Source of the DNA: Lingula anatina | Lineage: Eukaryota > Brachiopoda > Lingulata > Lingulida > Lingulidae | Assembly (NCBI RefSeq): GCF_001039355.2 | Contig: NW_019775617.1 | Span: forward strand, 13,185-75,184 | DNA: 62,000 nucleotides | Reading direction: 5' to 3' | In this document: positions 35,901 through 50,900 of the stretch, one piece after another | Numbering within the stretch: the first letter of the stretch is position 1 | Layout: each line of letters opens with the position of its first letter | Notes under the pieces: model-generated | Seen by the model: only the letters and a program-made list of their open reading frames with translations | The model's database searches: none | Told to the model about the DNA's origin: nothing | Made by a program: the position numbers and the translations under genes

Positions 35901-38900
35901 AAACTTACCATTCTTTTTCTGACACATGGTGGGATACATACATGATCTGGTTCAAATTTGGAGAGTGAAGTGAAAACACAGTCTCTTCTTTTGTCTTTGT
36001 GTTAAAAATCATACACTAAATAAAAATGAAATCTAAACACACCAATTTTTTATAAACAGTTCTTAAAACAGTAATGTTTTCCTTATTCACTTTCCACTGA
36101 TTGCCCACATGAAGGTGCCCTATACTCCCAGAGGAATGAATGCTACTAAAAACAAGGTCAAACTGAACACACGCCCCTGTTCAGCCACCCTGAGACTCCT
36201 TAGTCCTAATAGATACTGCCCTCAGTTCCAATATGTATATATGGTCTCATATAAGGACTCAGATATGCAGGCTGCACTGTACTGGAACTGTCATTTTTGT
36301 CAGAATGTTGGGAAGTTACCTGTTAGGTGATAATATGTCAATCAAGGTAAGGTGATGGATTGGGACTTTGCATGTGAAGGGTCTGGGTTTAATGACTTAG
36401 GAAAATCGTTAAATACCTTGTCTACAATTTATACATGCTAGGCAGTGTATTTTGTTTTGTAAATACTGTAATACAAGTGTAATAATTATAGGATCCTTAT
36501 CCTGTTATACTGATAACATGTGTGAATGAATTTAGAATCTGAATGTTTAGAGTTTTGTTAAATCTGGCATTGGGACTGTGTTAAACATATAGATATTTTG
36601 GATGGTTGGATTTACCTATTTGGCTAAATGACACATCCACTGAAAACTAAAATTTCAGTAAAGAAGTAACATTCATTGTCTTCTGTTTTCTCCTTTCAAA
36701 CATTTTACTCTGTCCAGCTTACATTAGAAATAGGATAAGTGCCTTCTTCTAATTATTATTATTATTTAAAGAGATGCCACTCAGAAGGGAAACATTCCTG
36801 TAATCTCTCTCTACATGAGTTATTTTTTCTGGTGGGCTAGCTACCTGTAATATCAATGTTTGAACAACTGCAGGACATGTATCAGTGTTAGTGCAGGATA
36901 AGTGGCCACATAAAAGTCAAGCTTTCCCACATGTATTACAGCATCAGTTTTCATAATAAAGAGTTACCTGCTGTATAAGAACAACTTAGAAATATGTAAA
37001 AGATATTCATTAAGAAGTAGGAGTTGTTTGTTTACTGTGAAACCGGGTTTTAGGTTTTACAGCACTTATGTACAGCACTTAAACTCAAGTTTACATTAAA
37101 CTGCAGTATTACGGAGAACTTTGTATTTATATCTGTTTTTATATTTAGCCTTTTGGTCGTAACCTCTTTTGCCTACCAAGGCATCACTTAGCATTCAGCT
37201 TTGCTGTGCATTCTACCTAATTTTTTCTTTTTTTTTTTTACATTATTTCTAAATTTATATCAATATCCATAGTAGCCATCTCCTCAACTTAGTGGCTGAA
37301 GAATGCCATTCTGGTCTCTATGCAGTAATCAATTAATTATTCATGGCACTGATGTAATTAATCACAACCTGTACAAGATTTGTTCTATCCATCAACCATT
37401 TGCAATAAGATTATAATTGCAGTTAATAAGGTNACACACACACTCATTCACCCCTAACCACTTATTGTGCCTGGCCATTGTACAGGTGAGATATTAAGTC
37501 CAGTAAAACCACAAGTGCTTGAGATAGAGAAAGTTCTCAAGCTCTCTTTAATGACTGACAACTGGGGAGTCTATTTCTTCCTACATGCAAGGGTTATAGA
37601 TATACTTGTTCAGAATTCTATGAGTTATTTGGATGTGATGGCGTAAAGATTGCACGTTGTCAGCATTTCTTTTGTTGTGAGAGATTCATGGATGAGATTG
37701 TTATGATAGTATTGAAATAATAAAAAACAGATTTCACACCTTTGTGGTGAAGTATTCACTGACCCACCTGCCTGATTACACCTTGAAATTGCACTCACTG
37801 GTAAAATTACTATCAGAGGTCTCTAGAGCATAGTCTACACCATACACCATCCTTTAGATTGATTTAATGTTAGATGTGTTCAGCTCTTAATGTATATATG
37901 GCATATCAAGTTTATTTAGAGGGGCCAAATTGTCCATAAACTTACCATTCTTTTTCTGACACATGGTGGGATACATACATGATCTGGTTAAAATTGGGAG
38001 AGTGAAGTGAAAACACAGCCTTTTCCTTTGTCTTTGTGTTAAAAATCATACTCTTAATAAAAATGAAATCTAAACACACCAATTTTTTATAAACAGTTCT
38101 TAAAACAGTAATGTTTTCCTTATTCACTTTCCACTGATTGCCCACATGAAGGTGCCCTATACTCCCAGAGGAATGAATGCTACTAAAAACAAGGTCAAAC
38201 TGAACACACGCCCCTGTTCAGCTACCCTGAGACTCCTTAGTCCTAATAGATACTGCCCTCAGTCACAGTATATGCATATGGTCTCATATAAGGACTCAGA
38301 TATGCAGGGTGCATTGTACTGGAACTGTCATTTTTGTCAGAATGTTGGGAAGTTACCTGTTAGGTGATAATATGTCAATCAAGGTAAGGTGATGGATTGG
38401 GGCTTTGCATGTGAAGGGTCTGGGCTTAATGACTTAGAGAAATCGTTAAATTCCTTGTCTACAATTTACACATGCTAGGCAGTGTATTTTGTTTTGTAAA
38501 TACTGTAATACAAGTGTAATAATTATAGGATCCTTATCCTGTTATACTGATAACATGTGTGAATGAATTTAGAATCTGAATGTTTAGAGTTTTTAGTTAA
38601 ATCTGGCATTGGGACTGTGTTAAACATATAGATATTTTGGATGGTTGGATTTACCTATTTGGCTAAATGACCCATCCACTGAAAACTAAAATTTCAGTAA
38701 AGAAGTAACATTCATTGTCTTCTGTTTTCTCCTTTCAAACATTTTACTCTGTCCAGCTTACATTAGAAATAGGATAAGTGCCTTCTTCTAATTATTATTA
38801 TTATTTAAAGAGATGCCACTCAGAAGGGAAACATTCCTGTAATCTCTCTCTACATGAGTTATTTTTTCTGGTGGGCTAGCTACCTGTAATATCAATGTTT

Positions 38901-41900
38901 GAACAACTGCAGGACATGTATCAATGTTAGTGCAGGATAAGTGGCCACATAAAAGTCAAGCTTTCCCACATGTATTACAGCATCAGTTTTCATAATAAAG
39001 AGTTACCTGCTGTATAAGAACAACTTAGAAATATGTAAAAGATATTCATTAAGAAGTAGGAGTTGTTTGTTTACTGTGAAACCGGGTTTTAGGTTTTACA
39101 GCACTTATGTACAGCACTTAAACTCAAGTTTACATTAAACTGCAGTATTACAGAGAACTTTGTATTTATATCTGTTTTTATATTTAGCCTTTTGGTCGTA
39201 ACCTCTTTTGCCTACCAAGGCATCACTTAGCATTCAGCTTTGCTGTGCATTCTACCTAATTTTTTCTTTTTTTTTTTACATTATTTCTAAATTTATATCA
39301 ATATCCATAGTAGCCATCTCCTCAACTTAGTGGCTGAAGAATGCCATTCTGGTCTCTATGCAGTAATCAATTAATTATTCATGGCACTGATGTAATTAAT
39401 CACAACCTGTACAAGATTTGTTCTATCCATCAACCATTTGCAATAAGATTATAATTGCAGTTAATTGCATTAGCGATAATTATCTCCAGCCAGCTGTCAA
39501 TCAGTCCAGTATTTTTGTCCGCCCAGATCCAATTCTGCCGAGATAAGATAATTGGGGACAAATGGCTGCCATTTGCCACTTTTGATCTGATTATGTGTTA
39601 TATCATGGCTGGGTGACCACTTTATTGATTTTTGTCTGAAACTGATATATGAAAACAACATGATATCCCCATGCCATGCTGCACAGCATTACCCTAGAAG
39701 TGAGCTCATTTTGAGGCTGAAGCAAGGGGCCAACATGAAAACCAATTTCATTTGCAAGTCAAAAGCAATTTTCAGGACAAAGACCTTAGGAATCAGACTG
39801 CGGGTCTGCATTTTTCAGTTTTAAAATGGTTTATTTATATAGTGATTGAGTCAGCATTAGCATTGTGAAGATAAGTGTGTATTTGCTCAACTACAGTGCA
39901 ATATTGCATTTGATTTTCTTGTAATATAACATCACATTGATAACTCAATTTTTTTACACTTTTTGAGTTTTTATAGCTAAAAATGTCAGATTTTATTCTC
40001 TCCCTTTTTTCAAAGTCATGCCTTGAAATTATGGGCTGTCAGGGTTGCAATGATATGCTTCGTCTCCTGCTGTAAAACCAGGGCTGGGAGGGGAAACACG
40101 TCAATGTAAATACTCTGTACAACAATAATTGCATTGTTCCTTGTGGCAGAAAGATAGTTGTTGTAGGTTAACCCAGGAACTGTGGGTGGAGTATGACACG
40201 AGGCATTGTTTGCTTCTATACAGATATCAGCCATCTGGCCCTGTATTTAAAAAAATGCTTAAAGAGGAAGCTCCTTGTTCATAGTCTGCCAAGTATTTAA
40301 CCCTGTATATCTAGTTTAAAAGAGGGTAGCTTACATGCTTTATAGAATTTACTTATATGTTTCAGAGCTCTGTATATGTATGTATCCATAGAAGTAGAAA
40401 AAGGCTTTGTAATCTCCTACATATCTCTGACCTAGTATGTAGAAACTTAGATCTGACAATGTACTCATTCAGTATACAGACAAATGATCAAGGCTATGGG
40501 TCACCTTAGTTTCGGAGTACAGAATCTTATGCTATTCCCAGTTTTATGGATAGAGGAATAAAACTGTTAATACCCTAAATCTGAAAATAATTATACTTTT
40601 ATTAATTAATATATGTATGTGTGCCTTAAAAAAAAAAGGCACCTGAAACTAAAGGCACCTACATAAGAGATGAAGATAACAAAAGTGTACAGGGAGAGAG
40701 ACAGGTTAGTTTTATAATAAGGTGTTTAAGTGTGTAGTGGTTTGTTTCATGTCAAAGGTCAGGCATTTATGGACATTTAATGATGTCTGTTTCTGTCCCA
40801 TACATGGTAACTGATATTTTGCCAGTTTGCTATTGACAGCCCCACCTCCTATAGGACCAGTGTGATGTTTTTTTCATCTACATCTGATACCATGTCTCCT
40901 TTATTAGCTCTTATGTGCTTGATACTTTATACATTTACTCCACATGCATTTTATATACTGTGCAAAATCATACACCAGATATTTCACATATTTGCTGTAC
41001 ATCTCAGTAATATACAAACAATGTATCTACCACGCACTCTTTACATCCTTTGGTGCCAGCTAGGCCATGTATTGGGTTTACCTAGATATGTATAACTGAA
41101 TTCATGCACCATGTAGCCTGTATGCCCTTGTGTGCTGGACTTTTCACATATTTGCTGAACAAAGGTTTGAATTGCCACACAGCCCATAAAGTATCATAAG
41201 TTCTGATATCATATGCCAGATATTGCATAAACCTGCACCATGCATTAAATATGTCATTAGCCTGCAAAGTACACAGGTTAGTTGAAAAAAGCTTGTAAGT
41301 AGAAATGAATTGCATCAGTGCATAGATGGCATCAGTCCCTCAATTACTTATTTATACAGTGGAGATTGAGTCATTGTTCAACAACTTGTTGCTTAAATAC
41401 TTAATTACAACTCTTAAGATGTGTAAATCAATAGTATATCTCATCATGTTCAATAGAATTATAAAAAGAGGGGGGACATTTTTGGGTCAGAAACACTGTA
41501 TTATACTTTTCACATTTATAAAACAAAATACACAAATATCAGCATTCATGGAATACACATTGATGTCAAATAGATATTATACAAAATTTATCAACTTCCA
41601 GTTGTCAAATTGTATTGTTCTGTTTTTCAGAACATCAGAACTACTTTGGGGTGGATGAGAATCTAGGTCCTGTGGCCCTCAGTATTAAACGTGAGCGAGC
41701 TGATCATAGAGAGAGCAAGGGTGAGGGAGGACAGCCCTACCAGTACAGGGTGATAGCAAGAACCAGTGAGGTGAGTTACCTATGTTTATTAGTCCTTGGT
41801 ACCATGATTAAATTAAACTTTACCAATCCTGAAACTGAAGGAGACTGCTACATCCAGGGCAAAACATGTAGGTTTGACAACCCTTCTTGTAATAAAAAAT

Positions 41901-44900
41901 AGGGTATTGATGTATAAAACATTGAAAATTTTACCAAAACTTTTTCTGAAAATGGGACCAGCAAGGTGTTGCTGTACAAAAGGTAAGTTAATAAGGTACA
42001 GCTCTGTTTATATAAACTAGAACATTTGTGTGTTTATAACATATGTGTTGAGTTTCTTAAACATCCTTTTTTGACCCCAGCCTTGCTGTTCCTTTAACAA
42101 GGATTGGCTGTCTTTATCTAAATTAGAAAATTAAATCCAGGTTGAAAGAATTTTTCTTAATATAGACCCAGCATGGAATTCCCTGGCTTAAAGTTAGCTT
42201 ATGTTTATTATCTTGACTCTGTGAGGTAGGTTTATTTAGGAGAACATCAACTAATTTAGTCATTATAGTGTGGAATCTGAAATGCCTCCCTGGCAACTCC
42301 CAACTATTTTTCTTGGCAGCACAGCAGTTCTGCTTATATGGGAGACCATGAAAAAATGCTCATTAATTTGAAATCAAGAAGAAACCCTTAATGGATAAAT
42401 AGCTATGAAACTTCCTAGTGCAAAACTGAGTATTTTTGTGTTCAGAGTAAATGTTTTAAGATGCAAATAGAAAACACAAAAATCCCTTCTCATTTTTTTT
42501 TCAGTCAACTACACTAAGAATTACGATTCATAGCTATGAAACTTACAAAACTGAATACTTTAAAATACTGAGTGTTTTGATATTCTGAGTAAATATTAAG
42601 GATGCAAATAGAAAATTGTCACAATGTCCTTTCTTATTTTGTTACATTTTTAGTTAACTACTCTAAGGACAAAACTCTTCATCCTCGCATCTTTTGTTAC
42701 TTATTCAGTTAACTACACTAAGGATAACAATCTTGGAGGATGCCATTCCGTCATCCTCACGTCTTAGCAGTTCTCGTGGTCTGCCCATCAAGGAGGTGCT
42801 GGAATATGTGTGCCCCGAGATTCAGCTGTCTTGTCTACGCCAGGCTGTGCCCGGGAACAAGGCTGCTGAGCAGCTCATGAAGCTGGATGAACAGGGGGTG
42901 AGTGATATATTACTGAAATTATAAAGGGGACTGCCCACTTGTCCCTGGTTTCTAGAGCATCCAAAAACTTAGTTTTCAACCATTAGTATAGGATTCTGTT
43001 CAGGCCTGTGGTCAGGGGTGGGGGTAGGGGTGGGTTGGGTTTTATAAAGACTGGCTGTGAGAAGACTTCAAACCCACAATCAATCTGATAATGAATACTA
43101 CACTGTGGGGAAACTTTGTATGTACTTAAGCTGCTGATGTATTTTCATTAGACAATATTTTATGCTGTATTTGTAAGAGAGAGAGAGAAACAGTTATACT
43201 GTTAGTTATTTAACTATGATATGTGTAGCTAAAGATAGTAAAATGCTGTTTTGGGGGGCATTTCTTTTAATTAAATTTGAAAAACCATCTTTTAAAGTCC
43301 ATGGAAATAATAATGAAAATAAGTGTATTCTTTGAATATGCATTCCTCAAAAGGAATAATCATGTATTTGCTATATTTCAGATCACAAAAACTTACAAAA
43401 TTGGTGTTATGTATTGCAAAGCAGGTCAGTCTACAGAAGAAGAGCTCTACAATAATGGTAAGTAATTAGACAAGGTCAACAATAGTGCTGTGTGCTCCTA
43501 GAACATCCTAGTTATGTATGCTGTTCTGGTTAAAAGAAAGGAAAAAAGTTTCTAATCTGTTGAGTTACACATTTATGCATTTCATGAAAGCATCACTTGC
43601 TTTGTCATATGCATAAAAAAAAATAATTGTTATTATAACCCCATAGTTGAAAAGAATTTACTACTTAACAACAGTAGGATCAAAATTAAGACTTCTATAG
43701 TTTTAACTATTTATTCAAAAAGCTATATGTGCTTACAGCAATTTTTGATTTACTATTTGTAACATGTTTTACAGAATACGCAGGACCAGCTTTTGATGAA
43801 TTCTTAGACTGCATTGGACAGAGAGTGCGCTTAAAAGGATTTGAGAAATACAGGGCTGGTTTGGATAACAAAAGTAAGTACCAGTTCTAAAGTTATGGTG
43901 AACAAAAGTATGGAGTGCCAGGTCTAAAAACATACATCTATCCTCAATCCTTCTCTGATTATGAGCAGGTATATCGACATGTTTGCATATATTGTTGAAG
44001 AGTCAAAGTCATTTCTTTCTCTCTTTCTCTCCACTCTCTATCCTAACTGTAGATTGATTTATAATGTTGTTTTCAGGCAAATGAGGGCCGTTAGCATTTT
44101 TCTTTTTCCCCCAAGGAGGTATTCTCTGGCACTGAACTCTATCAATGGACCTAAAGTAATTGCATTACCGTCATTGCTAGACATCTCATTCCCTTTCACA
44201 TAACAGGACGCTGAATTTATAGATAATTACTGATGGAAGAGATGTTCCATTTAAAAATAATCCTGTTGGATATTGATTTTGGATGTTTTTCAGTTAACAT
44301 TACAGTTGGCAGGTATCATTAAGGCTACATCATTACTTTGAAGTCCAGAGTAGTAATTATATGCATGTCATTATGAACATCTTATTGAGAACCTGTCTTA
44401 TAACACACCACCATAAAATTTGCCTAGCCACAGATTGATGTGATATTCTTAGAGGACAGTGTTCACAGATCCAAGTGTAAATTATCCTAGCTTTCCTAGT
44501 GGTTTAGAAGTTTCAAATGTTAATTAAGTCACTGTTGTTGCCAGAAAAGATCACTTACAAGGAATTTACGTAATCATCTTTTTGGTTGGTCTCATGTGTA
44601 AGGTTTCTTATAATAAATACCCTGATGACAGTCACAGATGTACATAAAATGAGCATTCTCATTGATTTCTCTTATCAGTTTAGCATCTTTTTATTCTGAA
44701 TATGGATTTTGGAAGCAAGCAGCGACATATTTAACAGAAGTCCCATCAAATTATGTTTTAAGCATTTGTGATGATTTGTGTGTATATTTAGTATTCTCTG
44801 TTGTTTATTCTAGCTGATTCCACTGGCACCCATTCTTTGTATGCCACCTATGCCAACAATGAAGTGATGTTTCATGTGTCCACCTTTCTGCCATACACAC

Positions 44901-47900
44901 CAAATAACAGACAGCAGGTTAGTATATGCGGAGTCTTGGTAGGGTATATATGAATCAGTGAAGGGCATTAATGACTGTAGAGGATATTAATGATGAATGT
45001 TGAGAATAAAGAAGTTGGTATAACTTTTAGTGGTTTGTAGGAACAATGCATGGGGGCTTAAGGGATTCATTGACAAGGTATAGATGTTTCTGTATGTTGT
45101 ACGACTTGTGCCTTTAATTGAATTTATCAGTTAGAGGTGTTTCTTACAATAGTGCAGTTTTTGATGAATTTTACTTGAGTTAAATTTCTCTCTGGGCTTG
45201 TTTTGTAGAAAGTTTTCTTAAATTTCAATTCATCAGTTGGTTTAGCACATACTTAAAAAAGACAACCGTTTGCTTATTTTCAGTGGACACATTTCAGTGA
45301 ATCAGAATCCTTGACAAAATGTTAAATAAAGAGATTTTCATTATTTCACATAAGAATAATTGATTTTCATAAACACATACACAGACACACACACACATAG
45401 AGAGAGGAGACTGAGAGAGATTAAGTGGCTTATCATATTGATTTTGGGTTCATGTAGTGCACATTTAAGGTATTGGTTTCTTCTCTGTTTGTCAACCACT
45501 TTAAACTGTGAGGTCCATGACATCTTGGAATGAGAAGTCTAATATAGCTCTGAAAAAAAGGTGTAAACGTTTTTTTAGTAATAGAGACACATTAAATGGC
45601 AGATGAAACAATGGCAAACATGGTTGTTTCAGAAAGTAACAAAAATAATGACATATGACTCTGGAAAACACTATGATAATGTTCACCTGTATGTTTTCAT
45701 TATGGCTTAAAATGTAAAAATGATACAAATATAAAACAACTAAACTATACCTGCAACCTCATGAAAAATTGACAGAAAAAAAAACAAAATGTGAAAAAAG
45801 TTGATATTTACTGTATCTTCCAATCCCATTGGGTATTAATGATCGTCAGAAAAGATCATTTAAGTAATTGCTTCAGTCATTTTATGAGATGATTCTAGCT
45901 TAAAAGAGCAAGTTTTTACAGTCCTTAAAATGAAGGGTTGTATTGATTTCCCAGGCTGCACATGGTGCCATGTGGCAGCACAGTTTGCAAAGCCCTCATT
46001 ACATTCATTATTTTCACTGAAGTTCAAGATGTAAGCAAATCCAGGCTCTCAAGTTATGAGCTTTTGGAATGCCTTAACTACTTGAACTTTGTGCACAGAT
46101 GCTTGTTGGTTATCATATTCTTGACTGGGGATGTTTATAATGATGTATATATACCTAGACATTCCACACTCTCTGAAAGGAAATGCTGTCATTTAAGCCT
46201 TTGCAAGTAGACACAACATGGGGGATCTGCTTTATATACACACTTACTTTGATGCAGATATACCCATGATGCATGTGGATTTCATTTTTGTCCATTAGTT
46301 GAACAAAGAGAAGTCAGATATTATTTGTGGTACTTGTTTGATTTTGTTTGAATGAATGTTTCCAATGGAAAAATTGTTAGTCAGTAGAATGAGACAGACA
46401 AGATCAGTTATTATCAATAAGGAAGAGTATAACAGTTTTTTCAGCTGCTGTCCATGATTGTTTATTTATTTATTTATTATTCAGTGCCCGAAAACCTATT
46501 TTTTCTATATACCATATAGCTAAGCTGACAGATGTTGTCTCTTAGATAGCAATTCCTCTTAAAAAAAAACAATCTTTCTTATTGTAATGATAAAAATAAT
46601 GATGCTGATGAACATTTATGTAAATGGCACTTTATACCATTAACAATAATGATCTTTTATTTATTATCATCATTTCAGTTGCTGAGGAAGCGCCACATTG
46701 GCAACGACATAGTCACCATAGTGTTTCAGGAACCAGGTGCCCTCCCCTTTACTCCCAAGACAGTCCGCTCCCACTTCCAACATGTCTTCATACTGGTGCA
46801 GGTGTACAATCCTAACACTGATCATGTCAGATACAGGTAGGAGAATACTGGGGGATGGCTTCATAGGCGTCATATGTTAGTGTCAATTATTATAAGTGGT
46901 GTCTAGACTTTTTCTGGTATGTTAAGTTGAAAAAATTGAGATTTAGTCCACAGCTCAGTTGGCTATGGTTGTATAAGCTTAAGAATTATAAGGTAAAGAA
47001 GTATAAGCTAAGCCAAGGAATTCTAAGCCAACAAAATCAATGTAAGTGAGGAAATTATTTTAATAATTATGGGCCTGCGAGGCATATTTTTAATTCATGC
47101 CAACTTTCCTGAAATGTAGAAGTTGCATTCCACATGTAATATTACATAGATTTTATCTTGGGAATTTTATGCAGATAACCAACTACAGTAATGTCCCATT
47201 GCACCTGCAACAGTTACATTGCATTACTGGTTATAGTTTAATGGGCTGTCTGCATGTTGGTGTGATTTAGACCCAGCCCAGTACAGAATTATATCAGAAT
47301 GTGCCTGGACATTTTACTGCATTCATTTGAGCCAGGTACATCAGGAGATTTCATTTCAGAGGCATCATTTCTTTCTGTATACTGATATGTAAGTATAGTA
47401 ATTGTTGGTTTTTCCAGTGTGGCTGTGTCAAGGTCCAAAGATGTGCCTCCATTTGGGCCAGCCATTCCAGAGGGTGCTATCTTTTCTAAATCACAGGAGT
47501 TTGCTGACTTCCTGCTTGCCAAAGGTGAGAATTCTATTAGTTTCACCATCTAAATAAAAGGTTTAACAAAAGCCTCATGTTGTATAGAAAAACTGCACAT
47601 TTAACAAGGAGCTATTTACAGAAAGTGTTAACTATGATCATTTGTGAAACCTATCTCAGGTTGACATTTCATATCTCTAGCCTTGGTGACGATGCTAATA
47701 TGATGTTTGCAAATAGGCATCTACTCATTCCATAAAACAAACAAACAAATATTCGCAGCACAAAATAAACTGAACCTTATTATCTCTCTATATAAGCACA
47801 TTTATAGTAAAATGCTATTTTGATGCATGAAAAATGAACATAAAATGTCATCTTCTGTGGAATGGTCAACTCTTTGCAGTTTTCCCCATCTCTGTGCTTA

Positions 47901-50900
47901 CTTGAGAAAACATGAATATAGCAATTATCTTTAAAGCAATAATTGTCTTTTCAATTATACCAATGGCTAAGTGCAGCAGAAAGGCACAAAGGAAATTGCC
48001 CCATAGTGATTAAGTCTATAGTAATGAATTAAACATCCATAGCGTGAAGTTCGCTAGGATGTAATGCAGAGCATGGAATTCATTTTGCTATACTTTTTTG
48101 CCCCTAATCTTGTTTCATGCTGGTGATGTCTAAGAGGGACAGTTTGCACTTCATTACGAATACGGTTCATGAGTCAAGTTAATGATAATAAAAATGTTGA
48201 TTGGAACGTGCTGACATGGTAATGCAATTATCTATTTCCTTAATACGGAAATGGGAATCAAAGCCCCCTGTGGACAATTCTTTATTAAAAAATAGATGGG
48301 TTTTGTTATTGACAAGGATGGGTCTCCATCTTTATCTGAGGTATTTTTTGTATTTATTGGACGCATTTTTAAATACAATTCACATTTTCTTTCCAGTTAT
48401 AAATGCAGAAAATGCTGCACACAAATCAGAAAAATTTGTTGCCATGGCAACTCGGACACGACAAGAGTATCTGAAAGACTTAGCAACCAATTACATCAGT
48501 ACAACAGCCTTAGAGTCCAGTTCCAAACTAAGTAAGTTAGTGGGAATAATTGTGCATACATGTCACATATGAAAAGCAAGGAGTATTTATCATTTATTTG
48601 GTTGGTATTTATAGGGCTCTAGATCTGAAAAAAATAATAATTTGTCTTATTTGACAAAAAAAGAGTGATTTGAAACTTACCTTAGTTGTTATCAGGGATA
48701 TATAAAAGAAGCATTGCTTATATGTTGTAAACTCATAAGGGATACACTTTAAATGTCATCATTAAGTATAGTTTGTCTTATTCATTAAAAAAACTGTATC
48801 TCTTGTTAGGCAAGTTTGGTTTGGGCAGTGGAAGGAAGAAAGAACGTGCCAAGCAGAAAGTGGTGCCAGATATTTATGCTAAGGGAGGAGTGGTATGGAG
48901 TGTACAGGTAGAGAAATAAAGAAGTCATCTACATCTGTTTTCAGTTTGTAACTGTCAGTGGAATTATAGACATCTGGTGATGATAAAAAATTTGCTATCC
49001 TGCATGAGTATATCATGCAGTTTCACTAGAAAGAAGAAAAAATGAAAAAAAAATTAATAATTGTTAATAATTTCTTTTTTTAATTTTGCTCATAAAAACA
49101 AGTAGTATCTTCAAGCACCAGCAGAAATGGTGTAATTACAGTGCTTCTGATCTTCAATTCCAGGTTGAAGACTTCAGCCAGAACTCCAACATCAACTGTT
49201 TCCTGGCCATAGCTCCAGATAGTGTGGTGGTTATAGAGGAAGAGAGCAAGGATGTCGTGTTCACCATCCCTAGTAAGTCAGTCATTGGCTGGACCACAGG
49301 GACTGACAGGTAAGAATTTTTTTTTTAACAAGGGTTTTTTTTTTAGAAAGTGATTAACTATTGAAAAAATAATTGAACAGTGGATTTTGAAACTAGGATT
49401 GTAATCTATGTATAAACAGTCCATTGTTTCAGTAAGAAACTACTTATATCACTTAATATACTTAATGTACCAATGTCTTTCTGTACATGATTTAACAGTG
49501 GTTTAATAATTTACTATGCTCATAGAGTGTTTTCCATAGCATTCCATTATTTATGTAATAAACCCCGTTTCAGTATAAGAATCTACTATGACCATGGGGA
49601 ATGTGTCCTTGTCAAGCCCCACGCTGGCTGTGACATCACAGAGGAACTCCAGGAAATCATCAGCAGACTGCAAGTGGTCACTCAGGGAATTGAGGTACCA
49701 TAGCATATGGAATAAACTTTTTCTTTTTCTTCTAATTTTTTACTTTTTACAAAAGAAATTAATAATAATTCATGAATGATAAATATGTATCTGATTTCTA
49801 AACAAAATGTTTTTGAAGCCTGCACCACTGCATTAATTGGTAGCTTGCTTGACTTAGGAATATAAATTTTAATTGATTAACAAATAGACAAAAGATATAA
49901 GGATGAAAAAGTTTTCAGTTACCTCCTAATCTGTCCTAATCTCTAAGATTAGTCACATGAACAACAAATTGATGCATCATCCATCATGAAAAGAACCAAG
50001 AAATTGGATATTTAGATTAACATTGATTGTCTCATGTGGAAACTGATGCCCTAAAACAAAAATACCTTTCAACAGTAGAACATTCATACAGAAAACCATT
50101 ACTTATATGATCCACATGTGATTCAATCAAATTAAAACGGCAAATGTATATGACTTAAACTTTGAAAGAAATTAAATTTGACACATACTATACTTAAACA
50201 GAAGTCCAATATGGATGGATTTTATTGCCCTAAATGTAATTAGAGATAAGCCAGACAATAAGACATACTTGCTGGGCCTCATTAGACACTTTCTTTATAA
50301 TGGGTTCTTTGGACTGTGATCTTTATTGGCTATCAGCATATCAATCTTGTGGCCATGACTGGATTGATGAGCCCTGGTTTCTTATAATGTGAAGAGAAAA
50401 AAAAACAATTATTTTAAAGCAAAGACAGTTTCACGGTTTCTTGGAAGTCAGGATATAAGAAGGTAATTTGATGATATAGACCCCGTCTTTTGATTTATAT
50501 TGTATCACGACAAAGAAGCATCTTAAAAGAATAATGAAGTAACCAAAACGGCACTAGCCTGATATAGAAAAGATTTATCACCTATCAGATGAGTGTTGTT
50601 TTATAGTGCCCTTAAAGGCAGCTCAAAGAATTATCTTCCACAAATTCACAAGGTGATTGTGCATCAAATTACCTAATCATTGATAAGATTGGGTACTTTA
50701 GAGCTGAAGTGGTCGGAAGGTACAAAATTTAATATAAAATTAATTTGATTGCTTTTTGGCATTCATGGGTTATGGTTGCTCTTGGATTTTATATTGCATG
50801 ATGAACAGCCCCCTTAGGTTGTGCCATACTGAATTTACACTGTGTTATATTACATTATCAAATTGTGCATTTTGTAACACTGTGGGGCACACATCAAAGA

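Larger units (their letters stand above)
32948..41630 (+). other. Large SIPA1L intron with repeat copy, duplicated block and candidate enhancer
   Basis: Contains the second CCTC..-type repeat (33265-33469), a C-rich run (34131-34144), the 2-kb duplication hinged on an N at 37433, and the transcription-factor-site cluster at 39360-39610. No coding exon is recognised inside. Confidence 0.55.

Noticed and set aside
36109-38367. A 73-codon open frame beginning [14 protein letters not shown], present in both copies of the 2-kb duplication
   Set aside because: It exists twice only because the block is duplicated (probably assembly). No similarity to a known family, no splice context, and it lies in a SIPA1L intron.
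40862-41095. 77-codon frame with hydrophobic composition, possible membrane protein
   Set aside because: AT-rich intronic sequence commonly gives such frames; no splice sites or similarity support it.
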